Source: Spirosoma radiotolerans (GTDB taxonomy: Bacteria; Bacteroidota; Bacteroidia; Cytophagales; Spirosomataceae). Taken from it: a stretch of DNA of 64,000 nt. This document shows, in pieces, positions 50,553 to 59,633 of the stretch. The DNA is taken from contig NZ_CP010429.1 in NCBI RefSeq assembly GCF_000974425.1, forward strand, positions 806,001 to 870,000, read 5' to 3'. The notes under the pieces are model-generated. The model made no database searches and was not told the origin of the DNA. It saw nothing but the letters and a program-made list of their open reading frames with translations. The translations under genes and the position numbers were made by a program. Every line of letters starts with the position of its first letter. Positions within the stretch are counted from its first letter, which is position 1.

Positions 50553-51860
50553 TTACAACCGAATAATCTCGGCGCCAATGGCATTGAGTCGCGTATCGAT
50601 GTTTTGGTAACCCCGGTCAATCTGTTCGATGTTGTCGATGATACTGGTTCCCTGCGCCGACATGGCCGCAATGAGCAGCGCCACACCCGCCCGGATGTCT
50701 GGCGAGGACATCCGAATGCCCTTGAGCGGAATCTGCCGGTTTAGCCCGACAACAGTTGCGCGGTGCGGATCGCAAAGAATGATTTGGGCACCCATGTCAA
50801 TCAGCTTGTCGACAAAGAAAAGCCGGCTTTCAAACATTTTCTGGTGAATCAGCAGGGTGCCTTGCGCCTGAACGGCCGTAACAAGGACAATACTTAACAG
50901 ATCGGGAGTGAAGCCTGGCCAGGGTGAATCGGCAACGGTCATCATGCCGCCGTCCAGAAAGCTTTCGATTTGGTAGCGCTCCTGAGCTGGAATGAAGATG
51001 TCGTCACCCCGAAACTCCATTTGAATACCTAACCGCTTAAACTGATCGGGAATAATGCCTAACTCAGGAATCTGGCAGTTCTTGATCGTTATCTCCGACT
51101 GGGTCATGGCGGCAAGACCAATGAACGAGCCAATCTCAATCATATCGGGGAGCATCGTATGCTCTGTCCCTGTCAGCTCCGACACACCTTCAATGGTGAG
51201 CAGATTAGAGCCTACACCTGTAATCTTAGCACCCATTGAATTGAGCATTTTACTCAACTGCTGAAGATAGGGCTCGCAGGCCGCGTTGTAAATCTGCGTT
51301 GTTCCTTCGGCCATAACGGCGGCCATGAGCACGTTGGCCGTACCGGTTACGGATGCTTCATCGAGCAGCATGTACGTGCCGCGTAAATTACTGGCATCTA
51401 CCTGGTAATAACCGCCATCGTTGGCATCGTAATTGAATTGAGCACCGAGTTTTTCGAAACCCAAAAAGTGGGTATCCAGGCGACGGCGGCCAATCTTATC
51501 GCCACCAGGCCGCGGAATACGCCCTTTTTTAAACCGGGCAAGCATCGGTCCAAGCAACATGACAGACCCCCGAAGGGCAGCTGCTTTGCGCTTGTAGGTA
51601 TCCGTTTCGAGGTAGTCGAGGTTAACGTCGCTGGCCTGAAAGCGGTATGAACTTTCGCCAATCTTGGTAACCCATACGCCTAAATCGCCAAGCAGATCGA
51701 TGAGTTGATTAACATCCCGAATGCCCGGAATATTGTGAATGGTAATGGGGTCTTTGGTCAGTAATACGGCACAGAGAATTTGTAGCGCTTCGTTCTTAGC
51801 GCCCTGCGGATTTAGTTCACCCTTTAGTTTGCGCCCGCCTGTGATTTGAAAAGATGCCAT
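50553..51860 (-). CDS. murA: UDP-N-acetylglucosamine 1-carboxyvinyltransferase
   Basis: 435 residues. ASFQITGGRKLKGELNPQGAKNEALQILCA is the N-terminal EPT fold. PRPGGDKIGRRRLDTHFLGFEKLGAQ carries the substrate loop, where many MurA proteins have a reactive Cys; here the loop has no Cys (PGGDKIG), an arrangement usually linked to fosfomycin tolerance. It transfers enolpyruvate from PEP to UDP-GlcNAc, the first committed step of peptidoglycan synthesis. Cytoplasmic. The intergenic hairpin and DUF4290 gene lie upstream. Confidence 0.93.
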   Translation of the reverse strand: MASFQITGGRKLKGELNPQGAKNEALQILCAVLLTKDPITIHNIPGIRDVNQLIDLLGDLGVWVTKIGESSYRFQASDVNLDYLETDTYKRKAAALRGSVMLLGPMLARFKKGRIPRPGGDKIGRRRLDTHFLGFEKLGAQFNYDANDGGYYQVDASNLRGTYMLLDEASVTGTANVLMAAVMAEGTTQIYNAACEPYLQQLSKMLNSMGAKITGVGSNLLTIEGVSELTGTEHTMLPDMIEIGSFIGLAAMTQSEITIKNCQIPELGIIPDQFKRLGIQMEFRGDDIFIPAQERYQIESFLDGGMMTVADSPWPGFTPDLLSIVLVTAVQAQGTLLIHQKMFESRLFFVDKLIDMGAQIILCDPHRATVVGLNRQIPLKGIRMSSPDIRAGVALLIAAMSAQGTSIIDNIEQIDRGYQNIDTRLNAIGAEIIRL

Positions 51861-51887
51861 TTAGGAAATAATGAATAATGAGAAAAC

Positions 51888-51935
51888 GAAGACTGGTTAA
51901 CGAAGCCTGTTATCAACCTTCATTAACCAGTCTTC
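51888..51935. repeat. 13-bp inverted repeat between DUF4290 and murA genes
   Basis: GAAGACTGGTTAA (51888-51900) and TTAACCAGTCTTC (51923-51935) are exact inverted copies. It lies in the short gap between two minus-strand genes, just upstream of murA. Confidence 0.8.
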
Positions 51936-51946
51936 ACGAAAAAAAA

Positions 51947-52795
51947 CTACCGCCGTCTGCGAGGTGGCCCGTCATTACGTGACCCGTTATCGCGTGGTCC
52001 GCCATCGCGTGGTCCGCCATCGCGTGGTCCGCCATCGCGGTCATTGCGATTCCGGTTGCCAAAATTACGCTGTGAGCCATCGTTCCGGTTGTTTGACCGT
52101 CCCTGCTGGCCATTCCCGCCATCCCGGTTCCGATCATTCCGGTTATTATTGTTGCGAGCTCCGTTGTCCCGGTCGTTCCGGCGCCCCTGTTGCCCAATGC
52201 CGCCTTCCCGGTTTCGGTCATTCCGGTAATTGTTATTGACGATACGCTGAGGCTGATCGCCAGTACGCTCACGGGGCGTTGCTTCAACAAGCCCTTCTTC
52301 CCGAATGAGTTTTATGTCGTCGTAGAGTTTACCGTTCGAGAGTTCGATCAGGCTTTGATAAATCGTTTCGTCTTCAACGGACTCTTTGTTCCACGCCTGA
52401 TAGAAGGTACGCATCAAGCGCGTCAGGTAGGAAACAAAGGCACGTCGCTCTTCGGGCTCTTCCAGCGAAACAGCCTTAGCGATCAGTAAATCTACATTTC
52501 GGCCGAAATGTTTAAACTTCAGGTGATGCGTATTATAAGGAACCCGTTGCGGTTTTTTGCCCAGCGCTTCTTCCGATGGGGGCGGATAAGGGCTGTCGAC
52601 ATCGAGGGTAAAGTTGGACATAATATACAGGTCGTCCCACAATTTATTGTAGTAGTCCTGACCATCCTTCATGTTCGGATGGATTTGCCGCATCAACTCG
52701 ATCAGGATATGTGCATACCGAGTTCGGGTTGAGCGATCGTCAATGTTGACCATGTTGTCAACTAACTTTTGGATACTACTGCCGTATTCTTTCAA
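51947..52795 (-). CDS. DUF4290 protein with Arg/Gly/Asn/Asp-rich tail
   Basis: About 282 residues from a TTG at 52795 (LKEYGSSIQKLVDNM), chosen because it gives the family's usual beginning and because the promoter lies just upstream; a 34-residue extension to an ATG at 52897 would precede that promoter. The helical DUF4290 domain (about 1-160: RTRYAHILIELMRQIHPNMKDGQDYYNKLWDDLYIM) is found throughout Bacteroidota, function unknown. The last 100 residues are a disordered RND/RGG-like repeat ending PPRRRR, suggesting RNA or protein contact. Confidence 0.82.
   Translation of the reverse strand: MKEYGSSIQKLVDNMVNIDDRSTRTRYAHILIELMRQIHPNMKDGQDYYNKLWDDLYIMSNFTLDVDSPYPPPSEEALGKKPQRVPYNTHHLKFKHFGRNVDLLIAKAVSLEEPEERRAFVSYLTRLMRTFYQAWNKESVEDETIYQSLIELSNGKLYDDIKLIREEGLVEATPRERTGDQPQRIVNNNYRNDRNREGGIGQQGRRNDRDNGARNNNNRNDRNRDGGNGQQGRSNNRNDGSQRNFGNRNRNDRDGGPRDGGPRDGGPRDNGSRNDGPPRRRR
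51991..52035. repeat. three exact 15-bp tandem repeats inside the DUF4290 tail
   Basis: Three exact copies of CGCGTGGTCCGCCAT (51991-52005, 52006-52020, 52021-52035) with partial copies at both ends. They encode Gly-Pro-Arg-Asp-Gly units in the disordered tail. Confidence 0.95.
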
Positions 52796-52823
52796 GGGCT
52801 TGCCCGATAGATGATAAAGAAAG

Positions 52824-52854
52824 CAAAAGTACGAAGGAATGGACCAAGGGGCAA
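52824..52854 (-). promoter_or_regulatory. promoter of the DUF4290 gene (TTG-N20-TACTTTTG)
   Basis: On the minus strand TTG (52852-52854) is followed after 20 nt by TACTTTTG (52824-52831). Expected leader of about 24 nt to the TTG start at 52795. It lies inside the longer open frame, arguing against the upstream ATG. Confidence 0.65.
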
Positions 52855-52919
52855 GGGGTATCGAGCGAAGGGGCCAGCGACAAGCGGCAGAAAGCAAAGG
52901 TTGGTAGATGCATAAGCGC

Positions 52920-52927
52920 TACCTTTG
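52920..52927 (+). promoter_or_regulatory. -7 box 4 nt before the MATE gene ATG
   Basis: TACCTTTG, then four nucleotides (CGCT), then the ATG at 52932. A TTG at 52901-52903 lies 16 nt upstream of the box. The in-frame ATG at 52908 would lie ahead of transcription start. Confidence 0.6.
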
Positions 52928-52931
52928 CGCT

Positions 52932-54335
52932 ATGTTCCGTGTTCAACGCCCGCTGTCTTCCTTATTTCTCATTTATCGCGCCGAATTTGCAGATACGCTT
53001 CGCCTGAGTATTCCGATAATTATTGCTCAGCTAGGCGTTGTTCTGATGGGCGTCACAGATAATTTATTCGTGGGGCGGTTGCTGGGTGCCTTACCGCTGG
53101 GTGCCGCCGGACTGGCCAACTCGCTTTCATTTCTGATGTCGAGCATTGGGGTAGGGGGCTTGACGGTGGTGGCGGCTTTGGTATCTAAAGCGAACAACCA
53201 GTCCGGTGGGCCGGCGGCCGTAAATCGCCTGTTTCGGGCTGGATTACGCGTTGCGCTTCTGTTGAGCGTACTGGTAGGAGGCTTGTCGGTGTTGCTGGCT
53301 TATAACTTTAGTTTGTTTGGGCAAACGCCCGAAGTAACCCGCCTGGCTCGCAATTTTATGCTCATTTTGAGCGTATCGCTATTCCCTTTGCTGGTCTTTG
53401 TGGCGGCTCGTCAGTTGTGCGATGGCCTTCGATACCCACGGGTGGCGATGGCTATTACACTATCGGCGCTTGGGGTCAATGCCTTGTTTAATTACGTTTT
53501 TATTAAAGGGGTTGGTCCGTTTCCGGCCCTGGGGCTGATGGGGTCGGCAACGGCTACACTTCTGTCCCGCGTGTTCATGGCCGGGGCCATGCTGGTGTAT
53601 GTGTACCAGGCGCCCAACTTCCGGGCTTATCTAAAAAAAGAATTTAACTCGCTGCCCATCACTGCCGAAGCCTGGACAATTTTACGGCTGGGTATTCCCG
53701 GCGGACTGACGTTTTTCTTTGAAGTCGCTACTTTTTCGCTGGCGGTCGTTATTGTTGGCTGGCTAGGCGAAGCGCAGTTGGCGGCTCACCAGATTGCGAT
53801 CAATATGGCCTCCGTGACCTATATGATGGCAACGGGTATTTCGTCGGCGGCCGCCATTCGGGTCAGTGCTGCCGTGGGTCAGGCCAGCCGGGATGGTATC
53901 TGGCGAGCGGGCATAGCGGCTTTTCTGCTGTCGGTCAGTTTTATGAGCATTACGGCCCTTGTGTTTCTAACCGCCAGCGATTGGCTGGTAACACTTTACA
54001 TTCGCGACAACCCGCAGGTTATGGCCATTGCGGCCTCGCTGGTGATTATGGCTGGTTTCTTCCAGCTTTCCGACGGGGTGCAGGTGGTGGCTTTGGGTGG
54101 CTTACGGGGTCTGTCGGATGTCAACGTACCCACGTTGATTACCTTATTTTCGTACTGGATAGTTGCCTTGCCTTTGAGTTATGTGCTGGCTTTTCCGTTC
54201 GGTATGGACGCTGTTGGGGTCTGGATTGGCTTACTGGCTGGTTTGAGTATTGCGGCTGTCCTGCTGACCTGGCGTTTCTTTCGACGGGCAAGTTTATTTT
54301 TGGGGAACAGTAACCCGAAACCTCAGACCAGCTAG
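52932..54335 (+). CDS. MATE family efflux transporter
   Basis: 467 residues from the ATG at 52932. Twelve helices in two halves. The first half begins LSIPIIIAQLGVVLMGVTDNLFVGRLLG, a typical MATE start; the second begins LRLGIPGGLTFFFEVATFSLAVVIVGWLGEAQLAAHQIAINMASV. It exports cationic drugs or metabolites using Na+ or H+. It is divergent from the DUF4290 gene, with promoters facing apart in the 136-bp gap. Confidence 0.92.
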   Translation: MFRVQRPLSSLFLIYRAEFADTLRLSIPIIIAQLGVVLMGVTDNLFVGRLLGALPLGAAGLANSLSFLMSSIGVGGLTVVAALVSKANNQSGGPAAVNRLFRAGLRVALLLSVLVGGLSVLLAYNFSLFGQTPEVTRLARNFMLILSVSLFPLLVFVAARQLCDGLRYPRVAMAITLSALGVNALFNYVFIKGVGPFPALGLMGSATATLLSRVFMAGAMLVYVYQAPNFRAYLKKEFNSLPITAEAWTILRLGIPGGLTFFFEVATFSLAVVIVGWLGEAQLAAHQIAINMASVTYMMATGISSAAAIRVSAAVGQASRDGIWRAGIAAFLLSVSFMSITALVFLTASDWLVTLYIRDNPQVMAIAASLVIMAGFFQLSDGVQVVALGGLRGLSDVNVPTLITLFSYWIVALPLSYVLAFPFGMDAVGVWIGLLAGLSIAAVLLTWRFFRRASLFLGNSNPKPQTS

Positions 54336-54340
54336 TTCAC

Positions 54341-54580
54341 TTAACGCATGCCTTCCAGCATCTCTTCCCGCGTGGGGCGGTCGGCCATCAGATCATACGC
54401 AATGCCAGCGCGGTCGAGGTAATCCATAAAGGGAGTATAGGCGTCTTTTTCAACCGAAAAAACGTACCAGTTTTCGTAAGGCTCATTGAACAACTCCACT
54501 TCGGTCAATGACGCGCGTTTTTGTAAAGCCTCGTAGTGCGCCCTGTCGAGCATGGCTTGCTTAATGAGGAAGTACCACAT
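54341..54580 (-). CDS. hypothetical protein, 79 aa
   Basis: 79 residues from the ATG at 54580 (MWYFLIKQAMLDRAHYEAL). An open frame upstream to 54604 runs into the hairpin. The sequence is acidic, soluble and helical-mixed (VFSVEKDAYTPFMDYLDRAG, ADRPTREEMLEGMR) and has no known motif. It lies 75 bp downstream of the protease gene on the same strand, beyond a hairpin, and nearly touches the end of the convergent MATE gene. Confidence 0.6.
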   Translation of the reverse strand: MWYFLIKQAMLDRAHYEALQKRASLTEVELFNEPYENWYVFSVEKDAYTPFMDYLDRAGIAYDLMADRPTREEMLEGMR

Positions 54581-54600
54581 GCTACCGGAAAAGTCTTTAT

Positions 54601-54637
54601 ACAAGAAACGCGCAACGGTTCGCTGCGCGTTTCTTGT
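54601..54637 (-). terminator. hairpin after the protease gene
   Basis: ACAAGAAACGCGCA (54601-54614) and TGCGCGTTTCTTGT (54624-54637) form a perfect 14-bp stem with a 9-nt loop. It follows the protease stop by 18 bp and precedes the small hypothetical gene. Confidence 0.7.
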
Positions 54638-54654
54638 GTTTATACAAAACCTGG

Positions 54655-56793
54655 TTATTTATTAACGGCCAGGTGAGCGGCCATAATGTAATCGGCCAGT
54701 ACCAAGCCTGCTTCATTCAGATACAGGTCTTTTTTCTTCTTGGGCGTTGCGGCCGTTGTACTGGCAGCTGGTGTGCCCGTTTCGTCTACCGGTGCAGATG
54801 CCTGCGACACTTTATTGGCTGCAGCCCGTTTCCGCTCGGCTTCGTCCCGCTCTTTCCGGCGCTTCGATTCCTGCAAAGAGACAACCGTGTTCTCTTTCGC
54901 TTTCTTAAAGTCGGCCAGATCCTGCGCCAGTTGCTTTAACTCTGGATCAGACTTAAGCCGCTGGTCAAAGCGATCGCGCAGACGGCTCAGGATTTTGTCG
55001 TCCAGACCACGCGACTGCTCATATCGGGTCGTGTTGATCTGATCCCAGGGCAAGGCACTTGGCTGCGAACTTTCTCCGTATTCTTCTGCCGAGAAAGCCG
55101 ATGGCAACTGAATATCCGGCGTTACGCCTTTGTGCTGTGTGCTGCTACCATTGATGCGGTAGAACTTCTGGATGGTCATTTTTACCTGACCAACTTTTTC
55201 TGGCTCTTTGGGCAACCACTGGTTCAGGTCAATGAGCGTTTGTACGGTTCCTTTACCGAACGTTTGTCCACCCACAATGACACCCCGTTTGTAATCCTGA
55301 ATGGCAGCCGCAAATATCTCCGAAGCCGAAGCACTAAAGCGGTTTACCAGTACGGCCAACGGACCATCGTAAACAACCGTACCGCCGTCTTTATCCGAAT
55401 ATACTTCCGTCTCGCCAGTCGATTCTTTTACCTGTACAACAGGGCCTTTTGGAATAAATATGCCCGTCAGGTCGATGGCTTCGGTCAAGGAACCACCGCC
55501 ATTGTCACGAAGGTCAATCACAATGCCGTCTACTTTCTCGCCTTTTAGTTCTTCCACAAACTTCTTAACGTCGCTTGTGGTGCTGCTGAAACCTTCTTCC
55601 CGTTTGCGGGCACCTTCAAAATCGCGGTAGAACATCGGGATGTTGATGACACCAATCTTAAACGGCTTCCCATTGTCAGTCACCTCGATCACTTCTTTTT
55701 TCGCCCGTTGCTCTTCCAGCTTTATCTTCTCACGCACCAGTCGGATTTCTTTTGGTGGCGCACCGGCTAACGCATTCGGCGAGAGAACCTGCAAGCGGAC
55801 AACCGTGCCTTTAGGGCCTTTGATCAACTTGACAACCTCATCGACCTGCCAGTTCATGGTGTTAACCATTGGGCCATTATCGCCCTGCGCTACACCTGCA
55901 ATCTTGTCTTCTTTATTGAGCAGTTTGCTTTTAAAGGCTGGACCACCAGGCAGCACATCAGTAATACGAATGTAATCACCGTCCTCGCGAAGCATGGCCC
56001 CGATCCCTTCCAGCGACTGGCTCATTTCCTGATTGAAACGATCGGCGTTGGTTGGCGACAAATAGTTCGTATGTGGGTCGAGAGCCTCGGCAAACGAGTT
56101 CATGTACATCTGGAATACATCGGCACTCTTCACTCGATTGATCGCTTTGTCCAGGTTCGTGTACCGTTGGTTCATCAAGGCCACAACAGCGCTATCTTTC
56201 CGGTTGCCCAGCCGTAGTTCCAACTCCTGGTTTTTCAGGATCTTAGTCCACAAATCATTTTGTTCTTCTACCGTTTTAGGCCACGGTGCTTTTTCCCGAT
56301 CGGTATTAAACGTCTCGTCGGCGGTGAAAGTGAAAGGCTTCTTTATTTGCTCTTTAATAAAAGCACTGCGTTCCTGGTATCGTTTGCGGTACACATTGAA
56401 CAAGTCATAAGCCGCGGTCAGATCGCCATTAACGAGCGCATCATCAATCTGATAGCGGTATTTCTCGAACGAGGCTACATCCGACGCCAACAGATAGGCT
56501 TTATTACCGTCTACTTCTTTCAGGTAATTATCCCAAACAACGGACGACAGCGAATCGTTGAGCCGTACTTTGCGGTAATGGTAAGTGGTCAGCAACTTTG
56601 CCACGAGCGTTTCCACTTTCTCCTGCGAAATAGACGGCTGGAGATCGTCGGCGGCAGTGGCTGATGTGGGCGATGATAGCGCACTGCCATGCGCTGTACT
56701 CGGCGCGTCCACGCCGGGCGCGCCATTCGATGGTGAATCCGGCTGAAAGCTCAGCATCAGCACGGGTACTAGGGTTACCAGATACTTTTTCAT
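54655..56793 (-). CDS. prc: carboxy-terminal (tail-specific) processing protease, Prc-like
   Basis: 712 residues. A weak signal peptide and a Ser/Ala/Pro-rich linker (to about 50) precede a helical N-terminal domain, a PDZ domain (about 255-340: SLEGIGAMLREDGDYIRITDVLPGGPA) and the S41 peptidase core. By alignment with Prc, the catalytic dyad is Ser489 in NRFSASASE and Lys514 in FGKGT. It degrades or trims misfolded or tagged periplasmic proteins. The long C-terminal region with KRRKERDEAERKRAAA is coiled-coil-like, as in Prc. Confidence 0.93.
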   Translation of the reverse strand: MKKYLVTLVPVLMLSFQPDSPSNGAPGVDAPSTAHGSALSSPTSATAADDLQPSISQEKVETLVAKLLTTYHYRKVRLNDSLSSVVWDNYLKEVDGNKAYLLASDVASFEKYRYQIDDALVNGDLTAAYDLFNVYRKRYQERSAFIKEQIKKPFTFTADETFNTDREKAPWPKTVEEQNDLWTKILKNQELELRLGNRKDSAVVALMNQRYTNLDKAINRVKSADVFQMYMNSFAEALDPHTNYLSPTNADRFNQEMSQSLEGIGAMLREDGDYIRITDVLPGGPAFKSKLLNKEDKIAGVAQGDNGPMVNTMNWQVDEVVKLIKGPKGTVVRLQVLSPNALAGAPPKEIRLVREKIKLEEQRAKKEVIEVTDNGKPFKIGVINIPMFYRDFEGARKREEGFSSTTSDVKKFVEELKGEKVDGIVIDLRDNGGGSLTEAIDLTGIFIPKGPVVQVKESTGETEVYSDKDGGTVVYDGPLAVLVNRFSASASEIFAAAIQDYKRGVIVGGQTFGKGTVQTLIDLNQWLPKEPEKVGQVKMTIQKFYRINGSSTQHKGVTPDIQLPSAFSAEEYGESSQPSALPWDQINTTRYEQSRGLDDKILSRLRDRFDQRLKSDPELKQLAQDLADFKKAKENTVVSLQESKRRKERDEAERKRAAANKVSQASAPVDETGTPAASTTAATPKKKKDLYLNEAGLVLADYIMAAHLAVNK

Positions 56794-56815
56794 CTATACT
56801 ACCCAGGTTAATGGC

Positions 56816-56894
56816 GAGAGAGTGAAAGAGCGAAAGAGCAAATTGGTAACCGGTAGTTCTCGCTCTTTCTCTTTTTCACTCTTTCGCTCTTTGA
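56816..56894. repeat. purine/pyrimidine-rich inverted repeat between FKBP and protease genes
   Basis: The left side is built of AGAGTGAAAGAGCGAAAGAGC (as AGAGTGAAAGAG and CGAAAGAGC) and the right side of TTCACTCTTTCGCTCTTT. Pairing is strong but with shifted registers because the arms are repetitive. It lies in the gap upstream of the protease gene and downstream of the FKBP gene. Confidence 0.65.
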
Positions 56895-56895
56895 A

Positions 56896-57669
56896 CTATT
56901 GTTTAACAATGTCAAGCAACTCTACGTCGAAGACTAATGTTGAGCCGGGTTTTATATCGGCTCCGGCACCCCGGTCTCCATACGCTAATTCAGACGGGAT
57001 GTACAGTTTCCATTTTGAGCCAACAGGCATCAATTGCAAGGCTTCTGTCCATCCTTTAATCACTTCATTCACACCGAATTCGGCAGGCTGGCCACGTTCT
57101 ACCGAACTGTCAAAAACCTTACCATCCAGCGTTTTGCCAGTATAATGTACTTTTACCCGATCCGTAGCCGTTGGTTTAGCGCCGGTTCCTTCTTTGTCGA
57201 CCGAGTACTGCAAACCACTGGCGGTAGTAACTACCCCAGGCTTCGCTTTGTTCTCTGTTAGAAAAGCCGCACCAATTTTTTTATTTTCAGCCGACGCCTT
57301 CATGCCTTCAGCGTTCCGAACGGCCATCTGCTTCTGCATAAACCCATTCATTACCTGGCTGCACTGTTCTTGTGTCAATAAGGTCGACTGCCCCTTCAAG
57401 GCATCTTGCAGGCCACGCATCAGTAAATCACTGTTCAGGTCGTTTAATCCCTGTTGTTTAAGGTTCTGGGCCATAAATATCCCAATACTATAACTAACAG
57501 AGTCCTGTGTGGAAGCCAACGCCGATCCGACGGTGGCTGGTTTAGTGGCTGTGGCTGATTTTGCTGGAGTGGCCTTTTTTACAGTTGATTTCTTTACTTG
57601 GGCAGTCGCGCTACCGGCGACAAAAACGGCTGACGCCATACTGGCCAGCATCCATTTGTTGAACTTCAT
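56896..57669 (-). CDS. FKBP-type peptidyl-prolyl isomerase, exported
   Basis: 257 residues. Signal peptide ending GSATA (about residue 23), then a Lys/Ala/Thr linker to about 48. An FKBP N-terminal dimerisation helix region (SVSYSIGIFMAQNLKQQGLNDL) leads to the C-terminal FKBP domain (about 150-257): VKVHYTGKTLDGKVFDSS, GWTEALQLMPVGSKWKLYIP and AYGDRGAGADIKPGSTLVFDVEL. It speeds proline isomerisation in the periplasm and acts as a folding helper, in line with the outer-membrane assembly genes nearby. Confidence 0.93.
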   Translation of the reverse strand: MKFNKWMLASMASAVFVAGSATAQVKKSTVKKATPAKSATATKPATVGSALASTQDSVSYSIGIFMAQNLKQQGLNDLNSDLLMRGLQDALKGQSTLLTQEQCSQVMNGFMQKQMAVRNAEGMKASAENKKIGAAFLTENKAKPGVVTTASGLQYSVDKEGTGAKPTATDRVKVHYTGKTLDGKVFDSSVERGQPAEFGVNEVIKGWTEALQLMPVGSKWKLYIPSELAYGDRGAGADIKPGSTLVFDVELLDIVKQ

Positions 57670-58045
57670 GCGAAAACGAAACGGGGGTGTAATGTAAGGA
57701 AACGTAATACTCTATTTAAACGTGAATAAGTAGGATAAAAGTTTAGATAGAATTCAGTTTAATGAAAAAGAGTACCTGGGTAACGGACCCAAAAGACTTG
57801 GCTTGGAATAGGGTTCCGTAACTAAAAGTACTGGAATAATTGGCAGATGCCAATTTTAGCCACTTTAAATATTGTTAAATCGGATGAACGGTTAGCTGGC
57901 TTCGGCCAATGGTTGAATACAGGCTGGCCAGTTAACGGAAAAGTCTAACATTCAGTAGTTGTTTCTGTATTTTATCTCGTTTTTATCAGTTTTTAATCGT
58001 ACCTTTGCGGCCGAAAAAACAACATTAAATTCTCATTATACACAT
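57670..58045. other. intergenic stretch, FKBP / atpA
   Basis: 376 bases between divergent genes. Only a -7 box (58000-58007) can be supported. No RNA gene or repeat is evident. Confidence 0.5.
58000..58007 (+). promoter_or_regulatory. -7 box of atpA
   Basis: TACCTTTG matches TAnnTTTG, 38 bp before the atpA ATG at 58046. A T-rich stretch stands where -33 TTG would be. Confidence 0.5.
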
Positions 58046-59620
58046 ATGGAATCCGTAAGACCCGACGAGATATCAGCCATCCTTCGCCAGCAACTGGCCG
58101 GAACACAAACCGAGGCTGAACTCGAAGAAGTCGGTACGGTGCTGCAAATCGGTGACGGCGTAGCGCGTATCTACGGCCTCTCGAAAGTGCAGGCCGGCGA
58201 ATTGCTGTCTTTCGACAATGGACTTCAGGCAATGGCTCTGAACCTGGAAGAAGATAACGTCGGAGCAGTTTTGCTCGGCGATTACTCAGAAATCAAAGAA
58301 GGGGATACCGTTAAGCGCACTGATCAAATTGCCTACGTAAATGTTGGCGATGGAATTCTGGGTCGTGTGGTAAACACCCTCGGCTTGCCGATTGACGGTC
58401 TGGGTCCTATTCAGGGTGAATTGTATCAAATGCCATTGGAGCGTAAAGCACCAGGCGTAATTTTCCGTCAGCCGGTAACCGAACCGTTACAAACCGGTAT
58501 CAAAGCTATCGACGCGATGATTCCCATCGGCCGTGGCCAGCGGGAGTTAATTATCGGTGACCGCCAGACGGGTAAAACAGCGGTGGCTATCGATACCATC
58601 ATCAACCAGAAAGAATTTTACGACAAAGGTCAGCCGGTGTTCTGTATCTACGTAGCCTGCGGTCAGAAAGCATCGACCGTGAAGCAGGTAGAGCAAACAC
58701 TGCGTAAAGCCGGTGCTATGGATTACACGGTAATCGTAGCGGCTAACGCATCTGATCCATCGCCGATGCAGTTCTTCGCGCCGTTTACAGGTGCCGCCAT
58801 TGGCGAGTTCTTCCGTGATACAGGTCGCCCGGCTCTGGTTGTTTATGACGATCTGTCAAAACAGGCGGTTGCTTACCGGGAAGTGTCGCTGCTGCTGCGT
58901 CGCCCACCAGGACGGGAAGCGTACCCAGGAGACGTTTTTTACCTGCACAGCCGTTTGCTGGAGCGGGCCGCTAAAATCAACGCCAACGACGATATTGCCA
59001 AAACGATGAACGACTTACCGCCAAGTCTGAAAGACCGGGTGAAAGGTGGTGGTTCATTGACGGCGTTGCCAATTATCGAAACGCAGGCTGGTGACGTATC
59101 GGCGTATATCCCAACAAACGTAATCTCGATTACGGATGGGCAGATCTTCCTAGAGTCGAACTTGTTTAACTCCGGTATCCGTCCTGCCATTAACGTGGGT
59201 ATTTCGGTATCGCGAGTAGGTGGTAACGCTCAGATCAAGTCGATGAAGAAAGTAGCCGGTACGCTGAAACTCGATCAGGCTCAGTTCCGTGAGCTGGAAG
59301 CGTTTGCTAAGTTTGGCTCTGATCTGGATGCGTCGACTAAACTGACCATCGAGCGGGGCCGTCGGAACCAGGAGATGCTGAAACAGCCTCAGTATTCGCC
59401 GGTGCCAGTTGACCAGCAGGTTGCTATCATTTATGCATCGACCAATGGTCTGCTTGACCGGGTTCCTGTCAACAAAGTGAAAGAGTTTGAGAGCGAGTTC
59501 GGTATGATTTTGAGTGCACAATACCCAACTGTACTGAATGATCTTCGGGCCGGTAAATTGACCGACGAAGCTACGGCTGCATTGAAGAAAGTAGCCGCTG
59601 ACCTTTCGGCAAATTATTAA
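58046..59620 (+). CDS. atpA: F-type ATP synthase alpha subunit
   Basis: 524 residues from the ATG at 58046 ([17 protein letters not shown]); the open frame upstream contains the promoter and is not coding. Walker A GDRQTGKT at about 171-178. The DELSEED-like and catalytic-face motifs of alpha are present (for example [57 protein letters not shown]). It forms the hexamer with beta and carries non-catalytic nucleotide sites. Followed by atpG; the other ATP synthase genes are elsewhere. Confidence 0.97.
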   Translation: MESVRPDEISAILRQQLAGTQTEAELEEVGTVLQIGDGVARIYGLSKVQAGELLSFDNGLQAMALNLEEDNVGAVLLGDYSEIKEGDTVKRTDQIAYVNVGDGILGRVVNTLGLPIDGLGPIQGELYQMPLERKAPGVIFRQPVTEPLQTGIKAIDAMIPIGRGQRELIIGDRQTGKTAVAIDTIINQKEFYDKGQPVFCIYVACGQKASTVKQVEQTLRKAGAMDYTVIVAANASDPSPMQFFAPFTGAAIGEFFRDTGRPALVVYDDLSKQAVAYREVSLLLRRPPGREAYPGDVFYLHSRLLERAAKINANDDIAKTMNDLPPSLKDRVKGGGSLTALPIIETQAGDVSAYIPTNVISITDGQIFLESNLFNSGIRPAINVGISVSRVGGNAQIKSMKKVAGTLKLDQAQFRELEAFAKFGSDLDASTKLTIERGRRNQEMLKQPQYSPVPVDQQVAIIYASTNGLLDRVPVNKVKEFESEFGMILSAQYPTVLNDLRAGKLTDEATAALKKVAADLSANY

Positions 59621-59633
59621 AATGGTTTTCAGT

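Noticed and set aside
51991-52035. Possible CRISPR-like array
   Set aside because: The 15-bp units are directly adjacent with no spacers and are in frame within a coding sequence.
51964-52239. Plus-strand frame with repeated Arg-His-Arg-Val units
   Set aside because: It is the reverse strand of the repeat-coded tail of the DUF4290 gene.
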